Assembly (NCBI GenBank): GCA_014529385.2
Contig: CM043957.1
Coordinates: forward strand, 65,299,003-65,363,002
DNA length: 64,000 nucleotides
From: Adiantum capillus-veneris
Lineage: Eukaryota > Streptophyta > Polypodiopsida > Polypodiales > Pteridaceae
Direction of reading: 5' to 3'
Shown piece after piece: positions 34,824 to 45,799 of the stretch (the stretch's first letter is position 1; every line of letters starts with the position of its first letter). Below the pieces are notes generated by a model that ran no database searches, was not told the DNA's origin, and saw nothing but the letters and a program-made list of their open reading frames with translations. The position numbers and the translations under genes are program-made.

Positions 34824-36296
34824 AAAAAGTAAGAGAAAAAATAAAGTATGATTATGTAAATATATGAGAAAGGTAAAATAGGCCACCTCATGCCTGCGGG
34901 GCAGCCCATCCCCACCTTGCCTCCTTTTTTCTTCACTGTTGCCCCGCCGTGTGTCCCTTTTCCTCTCCTCCACTCAAAAGGTCAACCCCTCTCTCTTCCC
35001 CTTGTCCTTTCTCCTTTCTCTCTCCCAAGCTACCCCACCTCTCACCAATAATACATTTTAACTCACCAATAATGCACCCTAACTCACATGCCACTTATCC
35101 TATCTTCCAAAATAGTATACCCCACCCCCCTTTTCTCTCTCCTATCATATCCCATGACCCAAATATCCCCCTCTCTCTCTAAAGGGTGCCATGTCTCTTG
35201 TGTTGTAGCTAAATAACCTCCCCCACACTCACACACACACACACACACACTCAGTTTCACTGAAAAAGGTGCCCACAGACCCATCCCCACCCGGTGGTTA
35301 CCTGATTTTTCTTGTGTTCACACACACCTGCACACAGATTCACCTTTGAACACACTCCCCTCTCTCCCCTCTTGTAATTACTTTATTCTCCATGTCGTCT
35401 CTCACTTTTTTTCATCAACCTATCTCTCTCTCTCTTAGTCTCTCTCTCATGAGACTGCTGTTCTGGCACATATACACACAGCCAGACAAGTGGGGCCCAC
35501 AGTCACATGGCCTATGTAGATAATGATTTCTTCATTTCTAAATTCTAGAATTTCTCTCCCCTCCTCCCCTATATAAAGAGGGGTCACCATCACACTAAAC
35601 ACACACACAACATCACCAAAGAGTACACTATGCACTGTGTGTGCCTAGTGCACACACACACACACCCACACCATCACCATCACCATCACCGCAATCACCA
35701 TGCTCGTCTTGAGTATGACCTCTATACCCTTGGGCTATGGAAGATGAAGGGTAGCTAAATGAAGGATGATGGTCATAACCCTCGTGCGAGTCTTCGCCAT
35801 CAGCTCCCACCTATCCGCCATGTGCTCTACCACTCTCTCCCTTCTCATTCCCCTACCCTATGCTCCCCATTTCATCGCCTTATTCTCTAAATAAATCTTG
35901 AGGTTTTGTGAGTATGTTTTCTTGCAATGTTTTGCCCATGTGAGGTGTGCGGAATCGCCACCTAGTCTTGTGTTTGGAGTGAGCTTGTGTATGTGTGAAG
36001 GGTGTGCGGATTCGCCATCCTTCTATGGTGTCTAAGTACTAAGCCGCTATACCCCCTCCCTCACTCTCTCTCTCTCTCTCTCACTTGGTCTCATTTCCCT
36101 TCCTGTTCATCATTACTCCCAAGCATCCATCTCTCTTGGATGAAAAATTTGTTATGGTGGTGTGTTGTTTGCGTCCTAGCCGTTGAAGCTAGGTTGTGTC
36201 CCCTGTTTGCTGTACTATGACAAGCACGAGGCGCGCCATTCGATCCCCAGTGTTTTAGAGGCCATCGGGGGTTCGGGGTTTGCTTTGCTCCCGTCA
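34814..36296 (+). repeat. 3' LTR of gypsy element A
   Basis: Matches 28132-29601 with the TATA box at 35570-35577 and AATAAA at 35889-35894. The first few bases appear truncated, starting at AAGGCATTGA. It has a longer CA tract near 35230 than the 5' copy. It ends at CCGTCA, with ATGCA following. Confidence 0.85.
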
Positions 36297-36361
36297 ATGC
36301 AAAGGCCAATAAGTCAAAGGCTTGAAAGGGAAAGTGTAGCAAAGTTGGAGTCATCTCTGAG

Positions 36362-36431
36362 ATGTTAGGAAATAGGACGTAGCTAAATAGATAGTAGAGT
36401 AGCTTACTTAATAGAGAGAGACAAATTTTCA

Positions 36432-36474
<43 letters not shown>

Positions 36475-37213
36475 ACAATATACGTGGTTCACCCAATGTG
36501 GGCTACATCCACGGGAAAGCAACCACTCAATGGATTTAGTGCTTCAAACAAGAAGTAGGTTACAAAGGGATTATACCCTTAATAGAGCTCCCACCTTGCT
36601 TCACTCTCACCACCTCACACCCACCTTGTTGCATCATCTTCACAATGAACCATAGTACATTTGTGTGTAATAGAGGCCTCCTTTTTTAGGCCAAAAGGGT
36701 TCTCCTCTCTCATGAGAGGCAGCCGTGTGTAGACGCCCTTGTGTAGACAAGTCCAAGTTGGACTGTCCAATACGCTCATGAGAGGCAGTCGTGTGTAGCC
36801 GCCCTTGTGTAGACAATTCCAAGTTGGACTCTCCAATACGCTCATGAGAGGCAGCTGTAGGCGCCCTTGTGTAGACAAGTCCAAGTTGGACTCTCCAATA
36901 CGCTCATGTGTATCCGCCCTTGAGAAGACAAGTCCACCTTGAAATCAGCCACCGGCCATTGAATTTTGACCTCCAGCCACCATCGGCCATTGACTACCGG
37001 CAATCGGCCAACCGTCCAACCGACCTGCCATTTTCCGTCCACTTTTTCATCGCCGTACGGCCATAATATTTTGACGAACTGGCCGTGAATTTTTTGTTTT
37101 TCGGCGAGTGACTTTTCTCACGCACAATGGATTCTCCTCATAACAGGGGCCTTACAAATGTGCATTTTTAATACGAAAAATTACAAGGGGTAAATCAGGC
37201 TCCATACTTAACA
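36362..37213 (-). mobile_element. Solo LTR of a copia-type element, with perfect target duplication
   Basis: On the minus strand it starts TGTTAAGTATGGAGC and ends CCTATTTCCTAACA, giving matched TGTTA...TAACA ends. The 5 bp on both sides are TGAGA (36357-36361 and 37214-37218). The same LTR start occurs at 38153 next to a copia RT-RNase H remnant, which identifies the family. The LTR contains a (GA)n tract (36435-36472) and a minisatellite (36709-36935). A solo LTR arises by recombination between the two LTRs of one insertion. Confidence 0.85.
36709..36935. repeat. Minisatellite of ~61-67-bp units inside the solo LTR
   Basis: Three full and one partial imperfect copies start at about 36709, 36776, 36842 and 36903. 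Each holds 'catgagaggcag', 'cgcccttgtgtagacaa' and 'tccaagttggact'. A shorter version occurs at 39560-39660 in a related LTR fragment, so copy number varies between LTRs. Confidence 0.85.
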
Positions 37214-37402
37214 TGAGAAAGGATGGAAAAGTTGGACCGCTACACAAACATTGAGTAAAGCACTACAACAATGGTTTCAAAGTATCAAGTTGTTACACAA
37301 AGGATCAAAATTGGGAACTATTCTACACATTCAATCCAAGGTTTAGTCTTAATACACAATGTATCGATCTTGATGTATACCTCTATACGGTCAATGTCAT
37401 CT

Positions 37403-37876
37403 CTAACTTTGAGTTCTTGCATCATCCCCTAGAGCTATCAATGTACTTGAGAGAGCAATGATATTTGCATCAATTACCATTACCTCAAAATTAGATGCAC
37501 CCCATACTCCTCCCTCCATGCTGACGTTCAATGTCTGAAGCTCAGTCAATTTCCCTTGAAGCACTTTTGCAACTGAAGATGTTCCCTCTATCTTCCACAT
37601 GCTCTGACTTTTCTCTTGTAGTTGCACATGGGTTGCATTTAGTGTGCTTGTCACACTCTCCACTGTACTCCTTCTTGCAGCCAACATGTGCTGCACTTCT
37701 GCCACAATTTGGAGGTTAACAAAGCTACAATTAAAAAATGAGTGAGAGCCCAAAATGAAGGAAATAGAAGTTATCCCCCCATGGTCAATGAGAGCGTTTA
37801 GAGTGGATTGTGTGGTCCAAGTCACATGTTGACCATTCTCATTGTAGTCAATCCAGTTCTTGAGCTTTTTGCCCAT
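37403..37876 (-). CDS. Hypothetical ORF of 157 codons
   Basis: This minus-strand frame begins MGKKLKNWIDYNENGQ and has a predicted helical middle (QHMLAARRSTVESVTSTLNA, then LQGKLTELQTLN). I do not recognise it. It lies between the solo LTR and the truncated LTR at 37960-38153 and is open without interruption, but neither a promoter nor a family match supports expression. It could be a captured host fragment or chance. Confidence 0.25.
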   Translation of the reverse strand: MGKKLKNWIDYNENGQHVTWTTQSTLNALIDHGGITSISFILGSHSFFNCSFVNLQIVAEVQHMLAARRSTVESVTSTLNATHVQLQEKSQSMWKIEGTSSVAKVLQGKLTELQTLNVSMEGGVWGASNFEVMVIDANIIALSSTLIALGDDARTQS

Positions 37877-37959
37877 CTTGCCTAGAAGCTTCTTGCATTG
37901 ATCTAGGACCTATTCACCAAAACAGCCCATGAAACCTTCCAACCATTATATTCCAACAA

Positions 37960-38153
37960 AACGGAATATTTTGGTTGTGAGATTGGCCATGAATTTTTTG
38001 ACGAAAAGCTCAAGATTGGCTGTGAATTTTTGGTTTTCTGGCGAGTGATTTTTCTTCACACACGATGGCTTCTCCTTATAACACGGGCCTTACAAATGCG
38101 CATTTTTTAATACAAAAAATTACAAGGGGTAGTTCAAGCTCCATACTTAACAA
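37960..38153 (-). repeat. Truncated copia LTR (3' LTR of the RT remnant)
   Basis: Minus-strand TGTTAAGTATGGAGC at 38153 starts a stretch homologous to 37065-37213 in the solo LTR ('gcgagtga', 'gggccttacaaatg', 'attacaaggggta'). Homology fades at about 37960, so most of this LTR is lost or replaced. Confidence 0.7.
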
Positions 38154-38159
38154 TGTTCC

Positions 38160-39440
38160 ACTTGGAGACTGATCTCCACACTAGACCTGTGTTTGAACTC
38201 CATCCTGGCTTCTTATCCTTGAATGCCAATTGAAGATGAACAAAAGTACTTGTGTGCACTAGCTTTAGCTGTCCCTCTTCCAAATCACCTTAATGTGCTT
38301 TGTCCTTGAATGAAAGGTTGAATTCTTCACAAGATGGATGGCGCTTTGGCTATCACTATACAAGACACAATTGTCTTGCTTGTATCAAAGCTCTTCTAAG
38401 AATATGTGAAGCCACATATTCTTAGAAGAGCTGGATGAAAGGTTGAATTCTTCGCAAGATGGATGGCGCTTTGGCTATCACTATACAAGACACAATTGTC
38501 TTGCTTGTATCAAAGCTCTTCTAAGAATATGTGAAGCCACATAATCTCTTTGCTTGCCTCTGTCATTGCTACATATTCTGCTTTTGTGGTAGACAGCGAG
38601 ACCACTTTCTGTAGCTTTGAAGACCAACTTACTGTTGTGCCTCCAACTGTGAAGACATAGCCAGTACTGCTCCTTCTAGTATCTTTGTCACCTGCCAGAT
38701 CTGCATCAGCATACCCTCTCAAGAAATTATCAGTGCCTCCAAAATACAAAGCATTTTTTGTTGTCCCTTTTAGATACCTAAGTATCCACTTCCTAGCTTG
38801 TCAATGCTCTTTACCTAGATTGTCCATGAATCTACTCAAAACTCCCACTGCATGTGCAATGTCTAGCCTTGTCCAGACCATAGTATACATTAGAGAATCT
38901 ACCATTGCAGCATATGGAACTTTAGACATATAGGCTATCTCCTCTTGTGTCTTTGGGCACATATCCTTGGTTAGTTTAAAGTGACAAGCCAAAGGTGTAG
39001 AAATCAATTTTTCATCTTGCATTGCAAACCTTTCTAGTACCTCCTTGATGTAATCCTCTTGAGATAGCTTTACTGTCTTTTTCGTCCTATCCCTTGATAT
39101 CTTCATACTAAGTATCCGTTTTGCAGCACCTAAATCTTTCATTAAAAAAGATTTAGAAAACTCCTCTTTCAGGTCTTTGATATCCTGCATGTTAGCACTT
39201 GCAATCAACAACATGTCATCAACATACAACATTAGGATGATGAACTTCCCATCTCCCAAATTCTTAATGTAGATGAAATGATCTGAGTTGCATCTTCTGA
39301 ATCCATGATCCAACATCCATCAATTGAACTTCAAGTACCATTGTCTTGATGCTTGCTTTAGACCATACAAGCTCTTCTTTAATCTACAAACCATTTTCTC
39401 CTCACCTTTTACTTCATACCCCTTTGGTTGAAGCATGTGA
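38160..39440 (-). pseudogene. Ty1/copia RT and RNase H remnant
   Basis: Reading downward from 39440: [19 protein letters not shown], then RT with LMLYVDDMLLIA (YVDD box) and MKDLGAAKRILSMKISRDR, then SRFMDN, then RNase H with GYADADLAGDKDTRRSSTGY and STTKAEYVAM. This is the copia C-terminal order. Frame breaks lie near 39316 and 38780-38800. The RNase H end is disturbed by a duplication of about 110 bp (38311-38420 and 38435-38544). Gag, protease, integrase and most of the upstream RT are missing. Confidence 0.85.
38311..38544. repeat. ~110-bp tandem duplication in copia RNase H
   Basis: Two nearly identical copies at an offset of 124 bp start 'tgaaaggttgaattcttc' and end 'gtgaagccacata', with a 14-bp spacer. 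Only one or two differences were noticed (for example cttcac against cttcgc). Confidence 0.9.
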
Positions 39441-39444
39441 ATTT

Positions 39445-39678
39445 CCTCCTCTCTCACCACCTGACACCCACCTTGTTGCATCAACTTCACAATGCACCAC
39501 AATACATTTTGTGTGTGGAAGAGGCCTCTTTTTATAGGCCAAAATGGTTGTCCTCTCTCATGAGAGGTACCCGTGTGTAGTTGCCCTTGTGTAGACATTT
39601 CCAAGTTGGACTCTCCAATGCACTCATGTGTGGCCGCCCTTGAGAAGACAAGTCCGCCTTGAAATTGGCCACCCGCCA
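39445..39678 (-). repeat. Internal fragment of the copia LTR
   Basis: The segment with 'acccaccttgttgcatca', 'gtgtgtggaagaggcctc' and 'cctctctcatgagagg' matches 36602-36960 of the solo LTR. It lies where the 5' portion of the copia remnant should be, and gypsy element B begins directly after it. Confidence 0.7.
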
Positions 39679-40067
39679 TGTTATGGCATAAGCCGCACAT
39701 TGCGGTCCTGTGGTCTTGAGGATGTCTGGACACTGCGAACTAGGAGCCATGTAGCTTTGGGACAGTTCTTTTTGGGATATCATGGGACATGACGGGGTTT
39801 TGCACCGTTCCTGATCTGCGTTGGAGTAGCGGTTGTATATTGGGGGGCATACCAGTCTTTGGGGATATCTCTAATTTCATGTCATCAATGTATTTCTCTC
39901 TTGTACTCTGTGTTCAATTGCATATCAATTAAGAAGACGGTGTTCTATTTCTGTGACTTGTCTTCTATTTTGCCTTCATGTGTTTTGATGTTCATATAAT
40001 GTAAGGCAGTGTGAGGGTATTCATTTCCGTAATGCTTATTGCTCCTCTGCGGGCAATAGACATTACA
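39679..40067 (+). repeat. Putative 5' LTR of gypsy element B
   Basis: The stretch starts TGTTATGGCATAAGCC, ends AATAGACATTACA, and is followed at once by TTTGGCGACCACGATG, which sits in primer-site position, then by a gag-like ORF. No second copy was found downstream of the integrase, so the LTR call rests on ends and context. Confidence 0.55.
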
Positions 40068-40111
40068 TTTGGCGACCACGATGCGTGATGGGCGACCTGT
40101 TGTGAACATGC

Positions 40112-41267
40112 ATGCACACTAGGTCACAGGATCCTCCTGACCCTGTGGTTCCAATTGTGGGGAGACGATGGAGGAGAGGCGGTTCGAATGAATTCCTTTT
40201 TTCTACACCGCAGGCTGAGGAACATGTGTCTCCGTCGCCAAGTCCGATGCGTGGTAGGCATTTTCGGCGTGTGCGGCGTACTCCACGTAGTCAGTCATGT
40301 CCTCCTGCCGTGCGTGCACCCTCACCCACTCATGTTGCTCCACCACCGTCTCCAGTAAGCAGTCCTGGGGTTTCACCGCCATTGTCCCCACCTCCTAGTG
40401 TTCGACAACTTTTTCCAGGAGGGGGTACAATTGGGCAAGGGACTATGGCACAACCAGTGGCGGGTGGTCAGATTAAGTATAGCCGTTTTTGAGGTCTTTC
40501 AAAGGAAGACCCTGATGCACATTTGCGACAATAATAAAGTGTATGGATTCAATCATCTTGGAGCGGTGATCCCTCTTCATCAACAATCAGTGTTTGAATC
40601 TACACTTTCAGGGAAAGCTGCCAAATGACTCTTAGAATACCCTGATGATCACTTTTAGACGTATGTCAAAGGGCCCAGAGCGTTCTTGTGATGGTTCAGA
40701 ATGGAAAAGACGGCCCCTCAACATTTGGAAAAGCTTCAGATGCTACATCAAAAGTCGTTTCCCAATGGAGGATTATGCTGCAAAATTCCGGATGCTTTTG
40801 CAGCGGGTACATTAGGCACAACAGCCAGCAGCCGAGGTGTTGAATGATTATTTTCTGCGAGGACTCAATAAGGATCTCAGAACTACTATGGCTACACTGG
40901 ATAATGTAACCACTCCATTGGATAATGTAATTGCAAGGGCTGTTGTAGTAGGAGAAGCTTTAGAGGATACGGAATCCCCAAAGAAGTCAAAGAAAAAAGA
41001 TCGAAAGAAATCTCATCGTAAGTCTCAAGGAAGTGGCAGTGATAGTTTGGAGTCGGAGACTGCAGACTCGATTCCTCAGACTCGGGCAACAGCGATTCGG
41101 GGAAAGAATCAAAGGAGACACCTCGAAGAAAATCCCAGCGTCAAGGGAAAGGTGTTCCATCTGGATCATCAAAATCTTTTGCGGTGGTTAAAAGTCTAAA
41201 GGAACTGTGGTGTACTCAGTGCCAAAATCTGGGACATGCCGCTCAAGAGTGTGCAATGAATCAGAAA
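40112..41267 (+). pseudogene. Gag of gypsy element B
   Basis: An opening frame (MHTRSQDPPDPV) rich in proline, serine and arginine runs to 40492. A broken middle contains gag-core-like pieces, followed by a frame at 40837-41199 (YFLRGLNKDLRTTMATLD, then a lysine-rich stretch). A CX2CX4HX4C knuckle, CTQCQNLGHAAQEC, at about 41216-41257 ends just before a TGA. Stops and frameshifts near 40490, 40625, 40680 and 41199 make it non-functional. Immediately after it the sequence jumps to the RT/RNase H border, so protease and most of RT are deleted. Confidence 0.7.
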
Positions 41268-41286
41268 TGATGACGGTTTATTCCAT

Positions 41287-42450
41287 TGTGTTCACAACTC
41301 CTTATCCATTACAACAAGTGGCAAAGCATGATCCATTGCAATGGGATGACAAGTGTGAAGAAGTGTTTCAAGAGGTGAAAGAGGTGTTAGGGGGGTTGTC
41401 AGCCATGCAGGCTCCTAATTCGGAGTAAGTGTTTTATGTAAATACATTAGTAGGGGATGATGCCATTGGAGCCATGCTTTTGCAAAAGGGGAAGGGTAGC
41501 CATTATATGAGGCCAGTGTATTGTGCAAGCCGAGTGAAGTTGGTAGCAGAGAGAAAATTCTCGGAAGTAGAGCTAGTGATGGCCAATGTAATATTTGCTT
41601 CTCGACGATTTCATCTGTTACGAGACTGGGCACCCTCCTGTTGTAGTGGTTAACTGCAATTGGGATAGCTGGGCGTAATGGTTAATTATGTGCTGTCTAT
41701 TTATTTTACTAATTGAGTTGATGATGATTTTGTAGAGTGGAATGCGGGGAGTTGATGAAGAGGCGACGGCAATTATTCTTGGCCATTTTATATTTGCACA
41801 GTATCTTAGAAAATCATTTCAATAAGCCACTATGGCTCTGTAAATAGTTGTAGTGGGAACTCCCCTTATGGGTCATGCAAGAACTCCACAAGCTTGTGGA
41901 GTTGGTATTTAATATATTATTTTTGAGTTTGAGGTGCCAAAAATTGAGGCCCCTCTTTTACAACCACTTTACTTTTGCAAAAGAGTGAAGCTCATTAGTT
42001 CTTGCATGACCCATAAGGGGAGTTCCCACTACAACTATTTACAGAGCCATAGTGGCTTATTGAAATGATGTTCCAAGATACTGTGCAAATATAAAATGGC
42101 CAAGAATAATTGCCGTCGCCTCTTCATCAACTCCCCGCATTCCACTCTACAAAATCATCATCAACTCAATTAGTAAAATAAATAGACAGCACATAATTAA
42201 CCATTACGCCCAGCTATCCCAATTGCAGTTAACCACTACAACAGGAGGGTGCCCAGTCTCCTAACATCATCATTACTTGCTACCACGACCTTTTGTTTTC
42301 TTAACGAGTTACAATTTTTTTGCCACAGTTAATTAATGGCACTAACATGTCAAATGTGGTCAAGAAATGGGTAATTGAGTTGCAAGAGTTTGAGTTCTCT
42401 TTTTTAGTGGAAGACAGTACAAGAGCTACCCTAGCTGATTTGTTGACTTA
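41287..42450 (+). pseudogene. RNase H of element B, split by a foldback insertion
   Basis: The RT thumb end (KHDPLQWDDKCEEVFQEVKE) is followed by RNase H with VNTLVGDDAIGAMLLQKG and VELVMANVIFASRRFH up to 41615. It resumes at 42272 with YLLPRPFVFLTSYNF and KKWVIELQEFEFSFLVED. With 41616-42271 removed, the reading frame is restored exactly and aligns residue for residue with element A (FATTKFMSYLLPKQFVILT). Two unrelated defects are a TAA at about 41426 and one extra T in the T run near 42315. Confidence 0.8.
41616..42266. mobile_element. 651-bp foldback/MITE-like element
   Basis: The arms 41616-41885 and 41998-42266 are nearly perfect reverse complements (about 270 bp each) around a 112-bp spacer. 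The termini read TGTTACGAGACTGGGCACCC and, inverted, TGTTAGGAGACTGGGCACCC, differing at the sixth base. TCATC flanks both sides (41611-41615, 42267-42271). No coding capacity was seen. The spacer contains a 14-bp palindrome, ccacaagcttgtgg, at about 41885. A 5-bp target duplication with these ends does not let me name the superfamily. Confidence 0.85.
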
Positions 42451-43105
42451 CAAAGAGAATCCCCTTCTTGTTAAGGAAGAGGTGGTGAGAAGGGTGATTG
42501 AAGAAGTGCCACAAATCAGCAATGCACATGTGTTGTCCTTTGATGGCTCATACAGAAAGAGCCATGATGCGGCTTTAGGGGGTATAGCACTTTACGATCT
42601 AGAGGGGAAGCTAGTATGCAAGAGAGGGTTCAAATTGGATGCTCAAAGTAACAATGAGGCTCGATATGCTACATTGGAAGCCGAATTACACATTTGTTTG
42701 AAGCATGGGATTAGAAGGTTGAGCATAAAATGTGATGCCTTGCTAGTTGTGAAGCAAGTGTTGGGTGTGTGGAAGAGCAAGAACACCTCATTGAAGGAAA
42801 TCTGTTTCATAATTAAAGGTCTGTTAAAAAAGTTCAAAGCATGGAGCATCAGACACATTGAACGTGCTCTAAATGGAGAGGCACATGAAGCAACTCAAAG
42901 CATGATTGGGGAGCTATTTGTGTTGAGGACCAATTTACCTCTTTATCATGTCCGGGAAAGTTTGGCTCAAGAAAAGGAGTTTTTGCTAACAGGAATCATT
43001 CTGAAGGAAATTCAAAAGTCTAAGAAGTATGGTTTTGTGCGTAGAGCATACAGGTACAAATTGATTGGTGATGTCTTGTACATGAAAGGGGTGATCTCGT
43101 GTTGA
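42451..43105 (+). pseudogene. Second (archaeal-type) RNase H of element B
   Basis: After the first RNase H and a short linker comes VLSFDGSYRKSHDAALGGIAL, followed by NNEARYATLEAELHICL, LSIKCDALLVVKQV and IRHIERALNGEAHEATQS. These match the active-site blocks (D, E, D, then a terminal acidic/histidine region) of the second RNase H found in Tat-lineage gypsy elements. The block is open through 43105. Its presence here and absence in element A is the main difference between the two. Confidence 0.75.
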
Positions 43106-44053
43106 GACGTGTACCTTAGTGGCTGGAGGAGCTTTATAGAGTGTTGGAAGAGAATCATGAAGGAGCATGTGGTGGACATTTTGCTCTAAAGATCACCTTG
43201 CATAAGATCTTGCAAGAAGGGTATGTATGGTCTAGTTTGCACAAGGATGTTCACCATTGGTGTAGGTCTTGAAATAGGTTTCAAGCATTTGGGAAGAGAG
43301 TGTTGAAGCCAGAGCTACGAAAAACCATTATGGCATTTGATGTGTTTGAAAAGTGGGGGCTATCTCTCTAGATGGGCAAAGGCTATAGCAGTAAATCAAA
43401 TCACTACAAAGGATGTGGAAAAATGTGTGTACGATGAAATATGTTGCAAGTTTGGGGTGCCACTGGAGCTACTTTCGAACAAGGGGCCAGGATTTAGAGC
43501 TAAACTATTAGATTTTTTATGCGCGAAGATGAAGATTAGGCACAAGCATACCACTCCTTATTATTCACAATGTAATGTCTTAAATGAAAGATTCAATAGT
43601 GAGTTGGTACAAATTCTTTCAAAAGTGATAGCGCACCAAGGAAAGAATTGGGATTTGGAATTGCCTAGTGCATTATCGGCTTGCCGTACTTCGGTAAAGA
43701 CAGGTACAGGGTTTACTCCATTTCATTTGGTATATGGAAAGGAAGCACTATTGCCTGTGGAAGTAGAGCTGCCTACGGTCAAGATGTTAGAGAAGTTGCT
43801 TGGGCAGCCGAGTGATGCATTCGAAGAGAGGCTCTTACAATGACAATATGTTCAGTTGGATAGAATGAGCGCATTGGAACATTATGGGCAGATGCAAGAT
43901 AAGGATTTAGAAAAGATAAATGAGAAGGTCAAAAGTAAGGGTATCAAGAAACATGACTTGGTTTTGCGCTATAACAGTAAGCTGGACAAGACATTCCAAA
44001 AGAAGTTTCAAATTAAGTGGGGATTGCATCTTAAATTGTATCATGCTAATTGA
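43106..44053 (+). pseudogene. Integrase of element B, catalytically damaged
   Basis: The HHCC finger is recognisable (HEGACGGHFALKI, HHWCRS) but the second cysteine pair is disturbed by a stop near 43270. The first catalytic aspartate segment is missing at a deletion near 43361, where FEKWG joins YLSRWAKA. The second aspartate is changed to asparagine: SNKGPGF where element A has SDRGPGF. The glutamate region CNVLNERFNSEL remains. The C-terminal basic region ends LKLYHAN at 44053. No 3' LTR was recognised after it. Confidence 0.8.
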
Positions 44054-45148
44054 TGATGGTGGAGCAAGATGAGCTATCTGCAGAACAAGTAATGTCTGTG
44101 AGGGATGAAGAGACCTGTGACACGGCGAGTCTCGTATCTCTTTTTGCTACTGCTGATTATGAATGATCTAGCAGGCTAGGGAATAGGCAAATTATGTTAG
44201 GAGTTTTTTGAAAGAAGTGATTGCATATATGTACATACACATCCATGGTGCATCGAATAAAGGATTTTCCATTTTCCAAAGCGAGGTGGTTGCATGGGGC
44301 CCACATGTGTACAGGTAGGACAACGTGTACATAGTACATCGATTTTCATTATCACCAGTACCAGTGTGTTTTCTATAATAATGAGGAGTTGATAGCGCGT
44401 AAAAATTCTCAAGGAAGCTATCCATGGGACGATGACATGAGGTAAGCAGGTGCGTCAGATGGCATCTAGTGGCGTCAGGAGGTCGAATGGGGTGAATACT
44501 TGCACGTGGGTAAGCGAGGACACAATGTGGGTGTCTTTTTGTGATGATTATGCAAAAATATCATCATGAGGACTATATTTGGGGGCCACTTCATGTGGTT
44601 GCGGGATGCATTATTGAAAAAAGTTGAGTGCAAGGTGTGAGGATGGACGTAGAAGGGTGATAAAAATGCACTTCGTGGCGAGCTTTTGGCTTGTTTGGGG
44701 TCCGCTTGAGGTCAATCAAAAGGCCAAAGGTTCCCAAGGGATAAAATGAAGTGTGGAAACAAAAAAACTTGAGAAAAAAACCAGCAAAGTGTGGAGAGAA
44801 GAGGAGGAACAACCGCAACTGAGTTTTTGTTGTTTTTGGAGCCTGTTTTGGCCATAAACTGCTCATTTGAGGTCGATTTGAGCACTTTGATATTGTAGAC
44901 TGAGGTTTTGGGCCGTTTCGGACGCAATGGTGCTGTCCATTTTTCCGAATTCCCCATTGTTTTTTTGTTTTTTTGGCTGTGTAAGTTTCTCCTATGAGCG
45001 AAGGCTCTGTTCAAATTTGTGATGTATCTAGCATACTTCATCCATATTATGTGAGGTATTTGCCCCATTGGTGTTGGCCCAAGGTCAATTGTATCTAAAA
45101 ATCAGAAATCTTCCTCTTTTGAGCCGAGTTTTTGGTGTGTGTGTGTGT

Positions 45149-45191
<43 letters not shown>

Positions 45192-45437
45192 AGTGTTGAG
45201 TGGGCAAATGGATAGTTTCTCTCCTCTCACTTCATTGGTGTGTTCCCTGTTGGCCAAGTGGGTTGTGTAAGCCGAGTGGTGCCCCATAGTGTGTGTCTAT
45301 ATCATCCCAAGAGTGTGTGTCCGGACATTATAGAGGTGTTGTGTGTGTTTCCATCCCGCTCACAGTGTCTTCATTTCTGGTGTCCCAATAAAAAAACATC
45401 AAATCTTGTCCAACAATGAATGCAACACCCTTAGTGT

Positions 45438-45521
<84 letters not shown>

Positions 45522-45785
45522 CTCTCACTCGCTTGAGGAAGAAATGACTCGCAGCAGTCTCGTGGTACTAGTGGCACATCACAGAAGAGAGTGAGTTCTA
45601 AAAAAGTTGCAAGCAGGAGCAATCCATGCAAAGCAAGGCTTCGTGCGTGCTAGCATTGAGCAAATTACCTTTTGCATGTTTGAATTTTTAAAAAATGATA
45701 AAATCTTGAAGTGATGTTTTCAAATCTTGGTAACCCGTATATTGACTCTCACACAATATGAAAGTACCAAAATGATCCACCAATT
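44054..45785. other. No recognisable gene; microsatellites
   Basis: The stretch contains (GT)n(CT)n at 45135-45188 and (GA)n at 45439-45520. Small frames here are unfamiliar or low-complexity. The missing 3' LTR of element B was not found in it. Confidence 0.5.
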
Positions 45786-45799
45786 TTGCACCAAAACTT

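Larger units (their letters stand above)
28126..36296 (+). mobile_element. Ty3/gypsy element A, nearly full length
   Basis: Two related repeats of about 1.48 kb (28126-29601 and 34814-36296) flank, in order, a leader with small ORFs, gag, zinc knuckle, aspartic protease, RT, RNase H and integrase. The repeats differ by scattered substitutions and CA-number changes, so the insertion is not recent. The domain order RT-RH-IN and the protease word YIDGGAQ put it in Ty3/gypsy. Close similarity to element B suggests the same Tat-like lineage, although element A lacks the second RNase H. No target duplication is visible (GGGAG before, ATGCA after), and the integrase end with its polypurine tract appears deleted. 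Confidence 0.85.

Noticed and set aside
36709-36935. CRISPR-like array of repeats with spacers
   Set aside because: Units are 61-67-bp imperfect tandem repeats without unique spacers, inside a plant LTR.
36297-37400. Host gene fragment resembling a casein kinase C-terminal region, read across the solo LTR
   Set aside because: Only a few loosely similar words (for example NGFKVSSCYTKDQNW) with stops; not enough to support the call.
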